Positions 8,267-16,690 of a DNA stretch of 64,000 nucleotides are shown piece by piece (position 1 is the stretch's first letter; each line of letters begins with the position of its first letter). The notes beneath the pieces were generated by a model. That model was not told where the DNA came from, did no database searches, and saw only the letters and a list, made by a program, of their open reading frames with translations. The DNA lies in the NCBI RefSeq assembly GCF_012584455.1, contig NZ_JABAEB010000011.1:62001-126000 (forward strand). Direction: 5' to 3'. The stretch comes from Shewanella oncorhynchi (GTDB lineage Bacteria; Pseudomonadota; Gammaproteobacteria; Enterobacterales; Shewanellaceae). Position numbers and translations under genes: made by a program.

Positions 8267-9198
8267 CGATTGCCGCGCCCCCGTTTAGTGGGTTTATCCG
8301 GCGGGATGTAATCCAGCATCGCAGCGGCTTGCTTCATAAACGCATGGTCACGTTTATCGTAAATGGTGGTAGTACTGATATCGGCGTGTCCTGCCATTTG
8401 GCGCACGGTATTGATATCCACGTTCTGTTCAAGCAAGCGAGTAATAAAGGTTCGGCGTAAATCATGGGGTGATACGTTATCTACCCCTAGCTCATACAAG
8501 GTATCTTTAACTAACCGATATAAAGCCGTTGGGGTGGTTGGCTCGGTAAGTTTAAGCTTGCCAGTTAGCGTCGATTTGCACACTAAATACCCCTGCTGGC
8601 GCTGACGTAACTTAAGCCATGCCAGAAGATTTTGCTCTACCCACTCAGGCAAGAACAAGGTGCGACTCTTGTTACCTTTACCCGCAGCCACTGTCAGGGT
8701 ATGCAAGTTGGCATCATAGTCGTGCAGCATCAACGCCGATAACTCACTGCGGCGCAATCCAGTACCCAAGAACAGGCTGAATATCACCAGATTACGGGTA
8801 GCGAAGGTGCCTTTTTGCGTTTTACAGTAATCCAATACTGCGGTCACTTGCTCTGTGCTTAACGGCGTACCTTGATGCTCACCGTGCTTCACTTGATTAA
8901 TGGTCTGCAAGTTTGCGACCTGCGATAAATCGGCTTTGTTCATCAAGGCCGCCACTTTGACGATATTCTTAATCGCTATCATGGCGCGGTTGATGGAACG
9001 CGCTGACCACTGCGCATGAGTCATCACTGCGCGTATTTGCAGCGCTTGTTGATAGTCTATCTGACATAGCTTGTCATCGAGACCGTCTTCTTGCCACTGC
9101 ATGAGTCGCGCAATACTGCGCATTTGTGAGCTGATAGAGCGCTGACTATTAATAGACAGGCGGCTCAAATACAGCGCATAAGGGGTCGCTGTAGTCAT
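8263..9198 (-). CDS. Tyrosine recombinase (site-specific integrase family)
   Basis: 311 residues, the length of XerC/XerD-type enzymes. An N-terminal SAM-like core-binding domain covers residues 1-110. The catalytic domain shows the first Arg in GTGLRRSEL, His-x-x-Arg in SPHDLRRTF, and GHADISTTTIY with the second His and the nucleophilic Tyr. All catalytic residues appear intact. This is a second recombinase, distinct from the integrase at the right end. Its coupling to the AAA+ gene suggests a dedicated pair. It may resolve multimers or act in excision; which of these cannot be told. Confidence 0.92.
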   Translation of the reverse strand: MTTATPYALYLSRLSINSQRSISSQMRSIARLMQWQEDGLDDKLCQIDYQQALQIRAVMTHAQWSARSINRAMIAIKNIVKVAALMNKADLSQVANLQTINQVKHGEHQGTPLSTEQVTAVLDYCKTQKGTFATRNLVIFSLFLGTGLRRSELSALMLHDYDANLHTLTVAAGKGNKSRTLFLPEWVEQNLLAWLKLRQRQQGYLVCKSTLTGKLKLTEPTTPTALYRLVKDTLYELGVDNVSPHDLRRTFITRLLEQNVDINTVRQMAGHADISTTTIYDKRDHAFMKQAAAMLDYIPPDKPTKRGRGNR

Positions 9199-9256
9199 AG
9201 AGAACTCCAGTAAGTGTATTAAGTTGAATTGTGTTTAGAGGGTTGAACGAGAAGGG

Positions 9257-9294
9257 AAAAGTGATACTAGAAACACGTTCATAATATCACTTTT
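9257..9294 (-). terminator. Inverted repeat, possible terminator of the Rep-like gene
   Basis: AAAAGTGATA (9257-9266) and TATCACTTTT (9285-9294) form a perfect 10-bp stem downstream of the gene at 9328-10623. On the minus strand the second arm ends in TTTT. Confidence 0.5.
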
Positions 9295-9327
9295 AAGCCT
9301 AAATTTCAGCCACTGTTTTTGACACGG

Positions 9328-10623
9328 TTAGCGAGGCTCAGCCTTGGAGGGCAATATTATGCAGTCTTGTAATATCTGTAGCACCTCATCTTGCATCGAC
9401 TTAAACGCTTTGCGATTGATAAACATCGCGTGGCGCTGAAGCATGTCAATTCGCGCCTTAAAGGCGGCTTTATCAAGCTTCTTTTTGAAGTACACCATCA
9501 GTCCATCTCTAAGTGCTAATTTGCGCTCTGCCTCATCTAAGTTGCCGAGTATGTCAGGGCGATAGATTTCGACAGACTTAAACAGGAGACTCATCTTGTG
9601 CAGGTTTTGTAGTAACAGAGCGCCACCTGACTGTTGAGTACGGTAAACATTTTCGAAACGTGTTACCGCTAACGGATTACCATCTTCATTAATGAGCATA
9701 GGAAGCCGATCCTTTGCCTTTTTAGAACTCATCTCTAATAACTTCTCAGGTTTGCTGTAAACGGTGATATGGCTTTTTTTCTGCTGGCAAATATACATTG
9801 TTTGGACAAAGCGCATGTTCTTGAGCGCATGATCTTTGTGGTTACTAAAATGCTTGACCTTTGGCTTATCGACAATCACCAATGGCGTAGGAATGCACAA
9901 TAAGTCAATGGCAACATCGCAACGTGTGACGTTTGCCTTTTTCATGCATTTTTCGTAGTTATTAATACACTTCGAGCGCTTAATCAAACGGAAGAATGCT
10001 TTTATCTGTTCAGGCGTAAACCGCGCAGGAATAAACTCAATTCTTAGCTTGTTGTGCTTGGTTGTACGATCTTTAGCGTAATCACCAAAGAACATGCGTA
10101 TCTGCGCTGTCTTATCAGTCTTTAATGAGAATGTCAGTACATCTCTATAGAATTGGCCTTTCTGGCGCTTGGGCTTTGTCTTAGAGCACTTAAATTGGCT
10201 ATTTTCAAAGATAGACGGAGATTGACTGTATAAATCATCAATCTCATCTTTAGCCACATCCACAGTAATATGCAGCTTATCGATGATGGGATAACACGCC
10301 CATGCCTGTGGGTTGGCTAATTGAGATTCAAGCAAACGGCCCTGAAGATGCAGACCTTTAATGCTATCAGTGACAGCACCTACAGTGGCACGTTGCAATG
10401 CGTATTTGAGCGCTTTAGTGTCCATCACGTTTAGCGCTGTATGCTCGGCTAGACGCTGATGTATAGCCTTAGATACAAACTTGTTATGACTAACACGATA
10501 CTGAATGACAGCTTCTAAATAGTTATCTATTGTAATGTGAATATCATTGTTACTGTTATCTAAGTACTTATAAATATTAAACATAGTACTATTAATAGTT
10601 GGTGTAGATAATTCGTTTTTCAT
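9328..10623 (-). CDS. Possible replication initiator protein
   Basis: 431 residues, rich in lysine. The centre carries KLRIEFIPARFTPEQIKAFF, VTRCDVAIDLL and a later VTRFENVYR. The D-x-A-x-D pattern after an arginine and the R-x-E-N-x-Y block recall rolling-circle Rep proteins of the Rep_trans/phage CRI type, where they belong to the nicking domain. I do not see an indisputable HUH or nicking motif, so this is tentative. The gene lies between the recombinase and the DUF3987 gene, both on the same strand, 63 bp from the latter. It is more AT-rich than the genes at 5-9 kb. A replication role for the excised element is an inference. Confidence 0.4.
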   Translation of the reverse strand: MKNELSTPTINSTMFNIYKYLDNSNNDIHITIDNYLEAVIQYRVSHNKFVSKAIHQRLAEHTALNVMDTKALKYALQRATVGAVTDSIKGLHLQGRLLESQLANPQAWACYPIIDKLHITVDVAKDEIDDLYSQSPSIFENSQFKCSKTKPKRQKGQFYRDVLTFSLKTDKTAQIRMFFGDYAKDRTTKHNKLRIEFIPARFTPEQIKAFFRLIKRSKCINNYEKCMKKANVTRCDVAIDLLCIPTPLVIVDKPKVKHFSNHKDHALKNMRFVQTMYICQQKKSHITVYSKPEKLLEMSSKKAKDRLPMLINEDGNPLAVTRFENVYRTQQSGGALLLQNLHKMSLLFKSVEIYRPDILGNLDEAERKLALRDGLMVYFKKKLDKAAFKARIDMLQRHAMFINRKAFKSMQDEVLQILQDCIILPSKAEPR

Positions 10624-10686
10624 AATAATTCTCTCTGTAAACGGTATTAGATGCAGGGGAGGTCATCCTCCCCATCAGGAGCTCGA

Positions 10687-12423
10687 TTAATCGACGATTT
10701 TGACGATTAACTGCCATTTTTCAGATGGACGTCCGGTCTTCTTGTTATCATTTACAGATTTAATAACCCCTTCATCGACGAGTATTTGAAGCGCCGCTTT
10801 TGCTTTATCATTTTCCTTGTTTATACCAGCCCAATTGCGTTGGGTGATATCACGAGTGGTGAAGCACTTATTTTTATCTAACAGTGATTTGATGTTCTCT
10901 AAAATCTTGAGCGCATTTTCTTTCTTAGCGCTTTTGGATCCCCACAGCTTTTTCAGGTGTTTAAAGTAGTATTGCGTCCATTTACTCGCCATTTTAAGGT
11001 CAGTGCTTTTGAGTGTTTTGAGTGTAAAAATTGACGAAGGGTCCTTTTCAAACGTACGAAGCACAGCAATAACCAATGCAATACTCAGCATCATGTCGGG
11101 GTATTTCGAGAGTTTATTCTTTACATGTGGTGATATTTTCTCTGACTTTTGTAAGTTACTGAGTTTCGTTTTATAGCTTTCAAACCGTTTTTTAGCATCA
11201 TCGTTTATTGTCACTTTGATAGGTGCTTTTGAGCTTTTATAAAGCAACTTTACAAGTGCCATTAACGCCCCTATTGATTGTTCATCTACGTACTCAAGGC
11301 TGGTCGAGTGCTCCAACACATAATTGGCATTTGGAAATGTGACTAGTTGAAAGCGATCTAAATAACCATCATCGACAATTTTTTCTGCTGCAATCTTACC
11401 TACCAGTTTGTAAATTACACTTGGTTGAGTTGTACCCATCAACGAAATAATTGGGGGTTTAACCGTTTGTATTGATTTGTGAGCCGTGACATTGGTGTAG
11501 CTATTTTTTCCATCCATTGCTTCAATTAAATAGCGTCTGAAGCCACTATTTTTTGAGGAATAGACTTCTTCTAAAAAGGGAGCAAGCTCATCCTTATAAA
11601 TCAACACAGGTTCAGACTGGGCTTCAGCAATTTGCAGTAACCCTTTCAGTGTAGGGTCTTGCACCACTAGCATTTTGGGTGCCTTCTTTTGTGGAATTTC
11701 TTGATACTTTTCCAGAGCATCATCAAGCTGCTTTTCGATGTCTTTGTATTCATCAGAGGTCGATGAGTAATCTACGAGCTCAACAGAAAGAGACCTTGCC
11801 TTCTTCTCGTATGCAAGATTTTTAAGCTTCTGTTTTGAAAGCTGTTTAGCATCATCTTTCGCATTTTTCATTTGCGATTTTGCATAAGCCTTTTCAAGAT
11901 TAGTGAATGGCTCCGTGACCAAGCGGACGGGTGCAGATTTACGGCTTCCGGGTTCAGCGATAATCATGCCTGACAAGTTCGGAGTAATAATATATGCGGT
12001 ATTGTTCTTATCTGGTTGAATGCGAAAACGGTTAGCAATAGCAAGGCTCAGCGTTGTTAGTAAGGCGGTGACCGCGAAATCGGGAACCGACTCTGTTTTT
12101 GCGGCAATGGTACACACCATTTTTAATGCCATCCGTGGTAATAGCCCGTCAAATGCAAGTGGCTGAGTGGGATCGTTTACACGTCCAGTAAAGGCTGAAA
12201 TAGAGTACTCCGGCGTTTTAGCGTCTGCTTGCAGTGCCGTGGTTTCCTTTGAGTTCTGAAGAGGTTCTGTGGACATCTCCTTTGTTGTTGGTTGGTTTAC
12301 TACATCCTTAGTCGTTTTTGTAGTAGGAAAAGCTTTTTTAGCCTTTTTGATAGGTTTGGTCGTCACTTTTTTCTTAGCATAAGTAGTTTGGGTTTTGGTT
12401 GTATTGAGTGTTGGTTTTGACAT
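10687..12423 (-). CDS. DUF3987 family protein
   Basis: 578 residues. The first 75 or so are a low-complexity Lys/Thr-rich tail. Then comes the DUF3987 core starting LAFDGLLPRMALKMVCTIAA and including a P-loop-like AEPGSRKSAPVRLV, followed by DELAPFLEE and SLMGTTQPSVIYKL blocks, which resemble Walker B and sensor positions of RecA/helicase-like ATPases. A C-terminal winged-helix-like region follows (about 510-578). DUF3987 (YfjI-like) proteins are common on prophages and plasmids near replication genes, and are often viewed as primase/helicase partners. The ATG has AGGAG 7 bases upstream. It is divergent from the gene at 12779. Confidence 0.75.
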   Translation of the reverse strand: MSKPTLNTTKTQTTYAKKKVTTKPIKKAKKAFPTTKTTKDVVNQPTTKEMSTEPLQNSKETTALQADAKTPEYSISAFTGRVNDPTQPLAFDGLLPRMALKMVCTIAAKTESVPDFAVTALLTTLSLAIANRFRIQPDKNNTAYIITPNLSGMIIAEPGSRKSAPVRLVTEPFTNLEKAYAKSQMKNAKDDAKQLSKQKLKNLAYEKKARSLSVELVDYSSTSDEYKDIEKQLDDALEKYQEIPQKKAPKMLVVQDPTLKGLLQIAEAQSEPVLIYKDELAPFLEEVYSSKNSGFRRYLIEAMDGKNSYTNVTAHKSIQTVKPPIISLMGTTQPSVIYKLVGKIAAEKIVDDGYLDRFQLVTFPNANYVLEHSTSLEYVDEQSIGALMALVKLLYKSSKAPIKVTINDDAKKRFESYKTKLSNLQKSEKISPHVKNKLSKYPDMMLSIALVIAVLRTFEKDPSSIFTLKTLKSTDLKMASKWTQYYFKHLKKLWGSKSAKKENALKILENIKSLLDKNKCFTTRDITQRNWAGINKENDKAKAALQILVDEGVIKSVNDNKKTGRPSEKWQLIVKIVD

Positions 12424-12651
12424 GGTTTAGTCTCCTTTTTGATGAAAGAAGGAGTGTGACTGATCATAAACAACAGTATTAATGATAAAAAAATTCATTT
12501 TACCTGCAATTTTGTTTATCAAGGAAATGGGGAAGAGGGATTTTGAACTGATTGTATCTATATGTTTATATTTGTTTTTTGTCTGGTTTATTGTTTTTGT
12601 ATTTTGTGTGTTTTTATGTCAAGAAAAAAATTAATTTTTTTGTTTTACGCT

Positions 12652-12750
12652 AAATAGGTATATTCGCCACAAATAGGATACTTTTTGTGTATTCTACTTT
12701 CGCTAGTATGTGTGCATTTCAAAAATAGAATACGTTTTATGTGTCCTATA
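12652..12750. promoter_or_regulatory. Palindromic repeat cluster (operator or origin-like)
   Basis: Two imperfect palindromes of the form TAGRATAC-N7/9-GTATTCTA lie at 12674-12696 and 12726-12748. A related half (AAATAGGTATATTC) begins at 12652. They sit in the AT-rich divergent region between the DUF3987 gene and the gene starting at 12779, and overlap any start upstream of 12779. They are likely binding sites for a dimeric regulator or initiator. Confidence 0.55.
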
Positions 12751-12778
12751 CTTAAAAGTTAATGCAAGGATAATAAGT

Positions 12779-13510
12779 GTGATAAGAAAAGTTGGAACCA
12801 AACGTAATCCGGTTGTATTGACCCCAGAGATATCAACTTCGAACAAATCATTATACGAGTCCCGAGTTAAACTTATTGAGTATACTTCAGTGAAGTATCT
12901 ATCAAATGAGCAGACTCTTCGTTCTTTAAACCTCTATAGTGAAGGCGGGAAGTTCTTGATGAATGTGATTACAAATCCCCATTTTAACTTTGCAGAAACT
13001 AGGATCGTTCTCTTTTTATATGATTATCTGAAGGGGTACACGGGAGGGTTCTTTACAGTTTCAGAAAGAAGAAAAACTATAGGGAACTTCCCTACATTAG
13101 GAAGTAAAGACAGTTTTTATAGTTGTTTTTACCACCGACAAACCACGACGGAGGAACATTCTAAAGATGACATTATATCTCTGCCAGATGTTCTGTTTGA
13201 ACATCTCAATATCGTTCTTTCACCGCCTCGCTTAACCGGTATTATCAGAAAACTGCACAGTTTTTCATACATAACGGTCACGGATGTTAACTTTCATAAT
13301 ACGATCTTTGGTCTTGCCACTTTGCGTGAGTATGTTAAGTCTGAACTTGAATCTGTTGAGTATTGCCGAAGCTTGACCAGCGGGCGTTCAAATTTAAAGC
13401 ACATAAGGATATCTGAATATATGGATAAAGTTGATATTTCCAATAAATGGATATGGGATAAATCAGGTATTCAAGAGAGTGGAAGTGGCTCAAATGAAGA
13501 ATGCCCGTAG
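12779..13510 (+). CDS. Unknown protein, divergent from the replication-type genes
   Basis: I choose the GTG at 12779 because AAGGA stands 8 bases upstream; the first in-frame ATG (12710) would lie inside the palindromic repeats. The product is about 243 residues: TKRNPVVLTPEISTSNK near the start, and a helical middle part (FAETRIVLFLYDYLKG). No motif is recognised. Its position next to conspicuous palindromes suggests a regulator or replication accessory, but nothing in the protein proves DNA binding. No obvious hairpin follows. The 262 bp to the next gene hold nothing I recognise. Confidence 0.65.
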   Translation: MIRKVGTKRNPVVLTPEISTSNKSLYESRVKLIEYTSVKYLSNEQTLRSLNLYSEGGKFLMNVITNPHFNFAETRIVLFLYDYLKGYTGGFFTVSERRKTIGNFPTLGSKDSFYSCFYHRQTTTEEHSKDDIISLPDVLFEHLNIVLSPPRLTGIIRKLHSFSYITVTDVNFHNTIFGLATLREYVKSELESVEYCRSLTSGRSNLKHIRISEYMDKVDISNKWIWDKSGIQESGSGSNEECP

Positions 13511-13772
13511 CGTGATCCATTTTATTCATTATGTTACAAGTTGAATAAATGACTTAAGGTGATCATAGCCCCCTAGAACGAACTTTAGAACTGTGAAAGG
13601 TCGGCACAAACTGCTGCATTAATACGTCTTAAAAGGCTTATTTTAGAAGCGTAAATGTGATCTTTAGACACTTTCAATGCTTGCCGTCATAGTTACAAAT
13701 GATTAATGTGTAAGAGTATTTTATATAGTACCCGTTATAATAAAGTCGTAAATCATTAAAAATGGAGTTTGC

Positions 13773-14225
13773 ATGTTACCAACCTTTTGGAAGTTATCTC
13801 AGGGAACTGAATATTTTTCTCTTATCGATATATCATCGTCAATAGAACATAGACTGGTATATGTTCATATTAATACAGCCGCGAAGGGACAATCCTCGAC
13901 AACACAAGGTGAGCATTTCATTAACGCTGATGTTGGTGACTACTTTTATCTTACTCACGGAAATAATGGTATTTGCTTACTTGGTCAGTTCACTGGACCT
14001 GTAAACTTTTTTTCATCTAAAGGTGATGGTTGGGCAGATAGACCATTCAGGCTCATCAGGCTAGCGATAAGTAATGTGGGCTATGAAGGACCTAATAAGT
14101 GGTGGGCACCAAATCATCGTTCTACCTTCATTCAAGTGCCTGAAGATGAAATTGCAGAGTTTGAAGAACATATTTTAGAGCCGTTTTTTGGTATCAACCT
14201 TGAAGAATATGGTCTCTCGTATTAA
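13773..14225 (+). CDS. Unknown protein, resembles the N-terminal module of some McrB-like proteins
   Basis: 150 residues with a compact, aromatic-rich sequence: QSSTTQGEHFINADVGDYFY, then LTHGNNGICLLGQFTGPVNFF, GWADRPFRLIRLAISNV and KWWAPNH. The GDYFYLTHGNNGI block and the tryptophans recall EVE/PUA-like readers of modified bases and the small N-terminal domains of some McrB-type restriction proteins. If so it would be a stand-alone modified-nucleotide reader. I am not certain. It starts the defence-type stretch and is followed by a strong palindrome at 14257-14293. Confidence 0.5.
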   Translation: MLPTFWKLSQGTEYFSLIDISSSIEHRLVYVHINTAAKGQSSTTQGEHFINADVGDYFYLTHGNNGICLLGQFTGPVNFFSSKGDGWADRPFRLIRLAISNVGYEGPNKWWAPNHRSTFIQVPEDEIAEFEEHILEPFFGINLEEYGLSY

Positions 14226-14256
14226 TCGATAAATTCTATCAGTTAGGCAAGTATGT

Positions 14257-14293
14257 AAGCATTCTGCCGTACATTATGTACGGCAGAATGCTT
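14257..14293. terminator. Perfect 37-bp palindrome, probable terminator
   Basis: 18 bases on each side of a single central T are exact reverse complements (AAGCATTCTGCCGTACAT and its complement). RNA would form a hairpin with about a 16-bp stem. No T-run follows, so it could also be a protein or nuclease recognition site. Confidence 0.6.
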
Positions 14294-14332
14294 AATTAAA
14301 GAGCTGTACTGGTACAATTCAGGGAGTAATCG

Positions 14333-15007
14333 ATGGCTCTAACACAGATGCAAATCATCCAGTCTCTAGGCGAAGCTATGTCTTGGTTTGAGCGTGAGTT
14401 ACAGTGGGGTGTAGAGCCAACTGAACTTCGTCACTTGATTGGACGCATTGGTGAGCTATATGCAGCACTTATCTCTAATGGTCAGATGGCCACAGAGGTA
14501 AATCAAAAGGGTTATGATGTTGTTAGTGAAAAAGGGGAAAGGATCTCTGTAAAAACAACGGCAATGATGGGACTTGGTGGTCACATTTCATTTAATTCAA
14601 AAACTCTCAGCTTAGTAGACAGAGTCATAATTCTCCGTGTTAACACTGAAGAAATGCAAATTGAATTACTGTTAGACGTCAGTGTGACTGAGGCTTTACG
14701 GTTAATGAGTGTTAATGGCACAGGGAAAAATACTATTTCTTTATCTAAGTTGATAGACCGCCCTAAGCGGTCGACTGAGTTAAAGCATATTAAGACAGCT
14801 TCATACGGTAGTCGTGTAATTAAAGAACTTGAGAACGGTACTATTGAAGTTTATGTCGACGAAAAGCTGATGCCTATAGCAAAACCAGAATTGAGAAAAC
14901 TGGCTGCTGAGCTAAATCTAAGTATTTTCAATGTGAATGGCAATCCATATAACACTCGACAACTTGGTGCTGTTGTTATGAATGCACTAGGTGCTATAAA
15001 CGATTAA
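14333..15007 (+). CDS. DUF6998-like predicted PD-(D/E)xK nuclease family protein
   Basis: 224 residues. The N-terminal half has LRHLIGRIGELYAALISNG, then GYDVVSEKGERISVKTTA. An early Glu, then Asp and a later S-x-K in strand-loop-strand context is the layout of compact PD-(D/E)xK nucleases and of the DUF6998 family. The C-terminal part (KPELRKLAAELNLSI, then a NPYNTRQLG block) looks like a small helical DNA-binding unit. The gene at 15032 is a shorter paralogue of the first half. Nuclease activity is inferred. The pair may be a restriction-like or competition module. An AGGGAGTAATCG leader precedes the ATG. Confidence 0.6.
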   Translation: MALTQMQIIQSLGEAMSWFERELQWGVEPTELRHLIGRIGELYAALISNGQMATEVNQKGYDVVSEKGERISVKTTAMMGLGGHISFNSKTLSLVDRVIILRVNTEEMQIELLLDVSVTEALRLMSVNGTGKNTISLSKLIDRPKRSTELKHIKTASYGSRVIKELENGTIEVYVDEKLMPIAKPELRKLAAELNLSIFNVNGNPYNTRQLGAVVMNALGAIND

Positions 15008-15031
15008 AACATCCCCTTTTGTGAATGAGAT

Positions 15032-15457
15032 ATGATTACTCAAGATAGAATAAAAATTTTATACGATAAATACCTAGAGTTGATTGCTCTTGAAACCCGT
15101 GAGTTCGGAGTTAAACCTACAGAGGTTAGGCATTTAATAGGTAGACTTGGTGAGTTTTTTTGTGCTTTAGAAACTAACGGTACATTAGCCCATACCGCAA
15201 ATCAGCATGGGTTTGATGTGCTCTCGTCATCGGGTCGTAGGATTAGTGTTAAGACTACTGCCCAGAAGACTGGTTTTGTTCCCATATCAGCTTCAACGAT
15301 AGATAGAGCTGATGATGTAATGATTCTTCAATTCATAGATGGTGCCCTAAATATTGTTTACTACGGTGTAATATTGAAAGCAGTTGAAGCTGCTAGATTC
15401 TACGAAAGTGTAGGTAAGTATGAACTTGATATTTCAAAGGCAAGGAAGTTAATATAA
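15032..15457 (+). CDS. DUF6998-like predicted nuclease, paralogue of the preceding gene
   Basis: 141 residues that repeat the key blocks of the preceding protein: VRHLIGRLGEFFCALETNG and GFDVLSSSGRRISVKTTAQ. It lacks that protein's C-terminal extension. The two genes are 24 bp apart and surely co-transcribed. Retention of the E, D and S-x-K positions in both copies suggests an active-site constraint. The pair may form a heterodimer or have arisen by tandem duplication with loss of the helical tail. The function is unknown. A hairpin follows at 15546-15588. Confidence 0.6.
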   Translation: MITQDRIKILYDKYLELIALETREFGVKPTEVRHLIGRLGEFFCALETNGTLAHTANQHGFDVLSSSGRRISVKTTAQKTGFVPISASTIDRADDVMILQFIDGALNIVYYGVILKAVEAARFYESVGKYELDISKARKLI

Positions 15458-15545
15458 TCACTTGGTTGCATTTTTATCTCATGTTTCCATACCATCGACA
15501 TGCAGCTTCGTAGAGTGATATTTAAAATATCGGTGAAAGATAAAA

Positions 15546-15588
15546 AAGCGAGCTAAGCAAGTGAAATATTTGCTTAGTCTATTCGCTT
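15546..15588 (+). terminator. Hairpin, possible terminator
   Basis: AAGCGA and CTAAGCAA on the left pair with TTGCTTAG and TCGCTT on the right (15553-15560 with 15570-15577; 15546-15551 with 15583-15588). It lies downstream of the nuclease-like pair. Confidence 0.45.
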
Positions 15589-15672
15589 TAATGGCATATT
15601 AACCTTTTATCCGAAATTGGTTGGAATATAGCATTTGGGAAAATTCCTATTTTTAGTGCTACAAGGTAACTT

Positions 15673-15987
15673 ATGAAGTACAAGGTGATTTTGGTATTTA
15701 TTCTTTTTCTACCTATAACAGCTTTAGCTCAAAATCTTGAAAGAGAAGCATACGATCAGGTTGTGGCGAATGCGAAAAAATGTTCTGAAGGGGTAATCTC
15801 AGGGCAACAGAGAATTAATTGTTGGGTAAAAGCTGCTCCTGAAAAATGTGAGAATATAGTGTTAGATATGTTTCACGACAGAATGAACAGACTAAAGCAC
15901 AGAAAGAAGCTGTACTCTTGTGTTGCAACTTGCGTTGATGCTGGTTTTTTATCTAGAAAATTTGGTCAGTGCTCTACTAGTTTATAG
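15673..15987 (+). CDS. Small exported cysteine-rich protein
   Basis: 104 residues. A clear signal peptide (MKYKVILVFILFLPITALAQ) is followed by about 84 residues with six cysteines (KKCSEG, INCWV, EKCEN, YSCVATCVD, GQCST), suggesting disulfides in the periplasm. I recognise no family and it does not show the pattern of the exported paralogues at 29-46 kb. It ends right where the umuC relic begins. Confidence 0.6.
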   Translation: MKYKVILVFILFLPITALAQNLEREAYDQVVANAKKCSEGVISGQQRINCWVKAAPEKCENIVLDMFHDRMNRLKHRKKLYSCVATCVDAGFLSRKFGQCSTSL

Positions 15988-16438
15988 CATGTTGGTATTG
16001 CAGCAGCTAAAGCGCGTAAGCAAGGCTCAGTCTGCAAGACTTATGTTTTTATTTGCCACAAATTCACCCCATGATGAACGCCCTGTAAACTATAAAACAG
16101 TGGTGCACTTCCCTTGTCCAACTAACTGTACGGTCGAGCTGACTAAGGCTATATGTGAAGTCGCACCCAAGCTATTTCGTGAAGGTGTACGCTATTACAA
16201 GATAGGCGTAGGTTTGATTGATTTAGCGAGTGAGAAACACAGCCAATTAGACTTGTTTAATCCTCCCACCGTAAAGCCAGCGCTAATGCTTACACTCGAT
16301 CACATTAACCAACGATATGGTAGTGATACCCTGTTTATTGCTGCTCAAGGCATAGAGCATAAATGGGCAATGCGGAGGGACTTATTGACGCCCCAATACA
16401 CGACTAAGTGGCGAAGTGTGCCGCGCATCAAGTGCTAA
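15988..16438 (+). pseudogene. umuC: Remnant of umuC (Y-family DNA polymerase V), C-terminal fragment
   Basis: The end of this stretch reads LDHINQRYGSDTLFIAAQG followed by WAMRRDLLTPQYTTKW, the well-known C-terminus of UmuC. Upstream, one frame gives AAAKARKQGSVCKTYVFIC and the next frame continues with a PHDERPVNYKTV segment, so a single frameshift near 16065-16075 breaks the reading frame. The polymerase core (palm, fingers) is absent. It is therefore a 5'-truncated, frameshifted relic and makes no polymerase. It marks the site of an earlier umuDC operon disrupted by insertions. Confidence 0.85.
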
Positions 16439-16477
16439 GGAGGTTTTGCTCCATTCCGTGTTTAGGCTCATTAGCTT

Positions 16478-16680
16478 GCGCGTTTTCCCAGCTTGAAATT
16501 AATATAGTCTATTAGAATCATGTGGATATAATTTTTACAAGTGAGTTAATATATTTGGAAAACGCGCATGCGCATTTTTCCAGATGGTGTTTCAGATAAA
16601 AAGCTGATAAGTTCTTTGCAATACATGTAGTTAACTGTGCGCGTTTTCACTGCTCTAATGGGGTAAACGCGCATGCGCAC
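16478..16680. repeat. GCGCGTTTTC / AACGCGCATGCGCA repeat block before the first cassette
   Basis: GCGCGTTTTCC (16478-16488) is an exact inverse of GGAAAACGCGC (16557-16567). AACGCGCATGCGCA occurs twice as a direct repeat (16561-16574 and 16666-16679). GCGCGTTT (16639-16646) pairs with AAACGCGC (16665-16672). The block ends 10 bp before the cassette boundary at 16690/16691 and may be a recombination-site or terminator relic. Confidence 0.6.
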
Positions 16681-16690
16681 TATACAAAGG

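Noticed and set aside
15920-16438. 172-codon ORF read as an intact gene
   Set aside because: Its second half is the UmuC C-terminus and the frame enters by a frameshift; treated as a umuC relic.
16478-16680. CRISPR-like reading of the GCGC repeats
   Set aside because: Only two to three copies of 10-14 bp, mixed orientation and irregular spacing; no cas genes.
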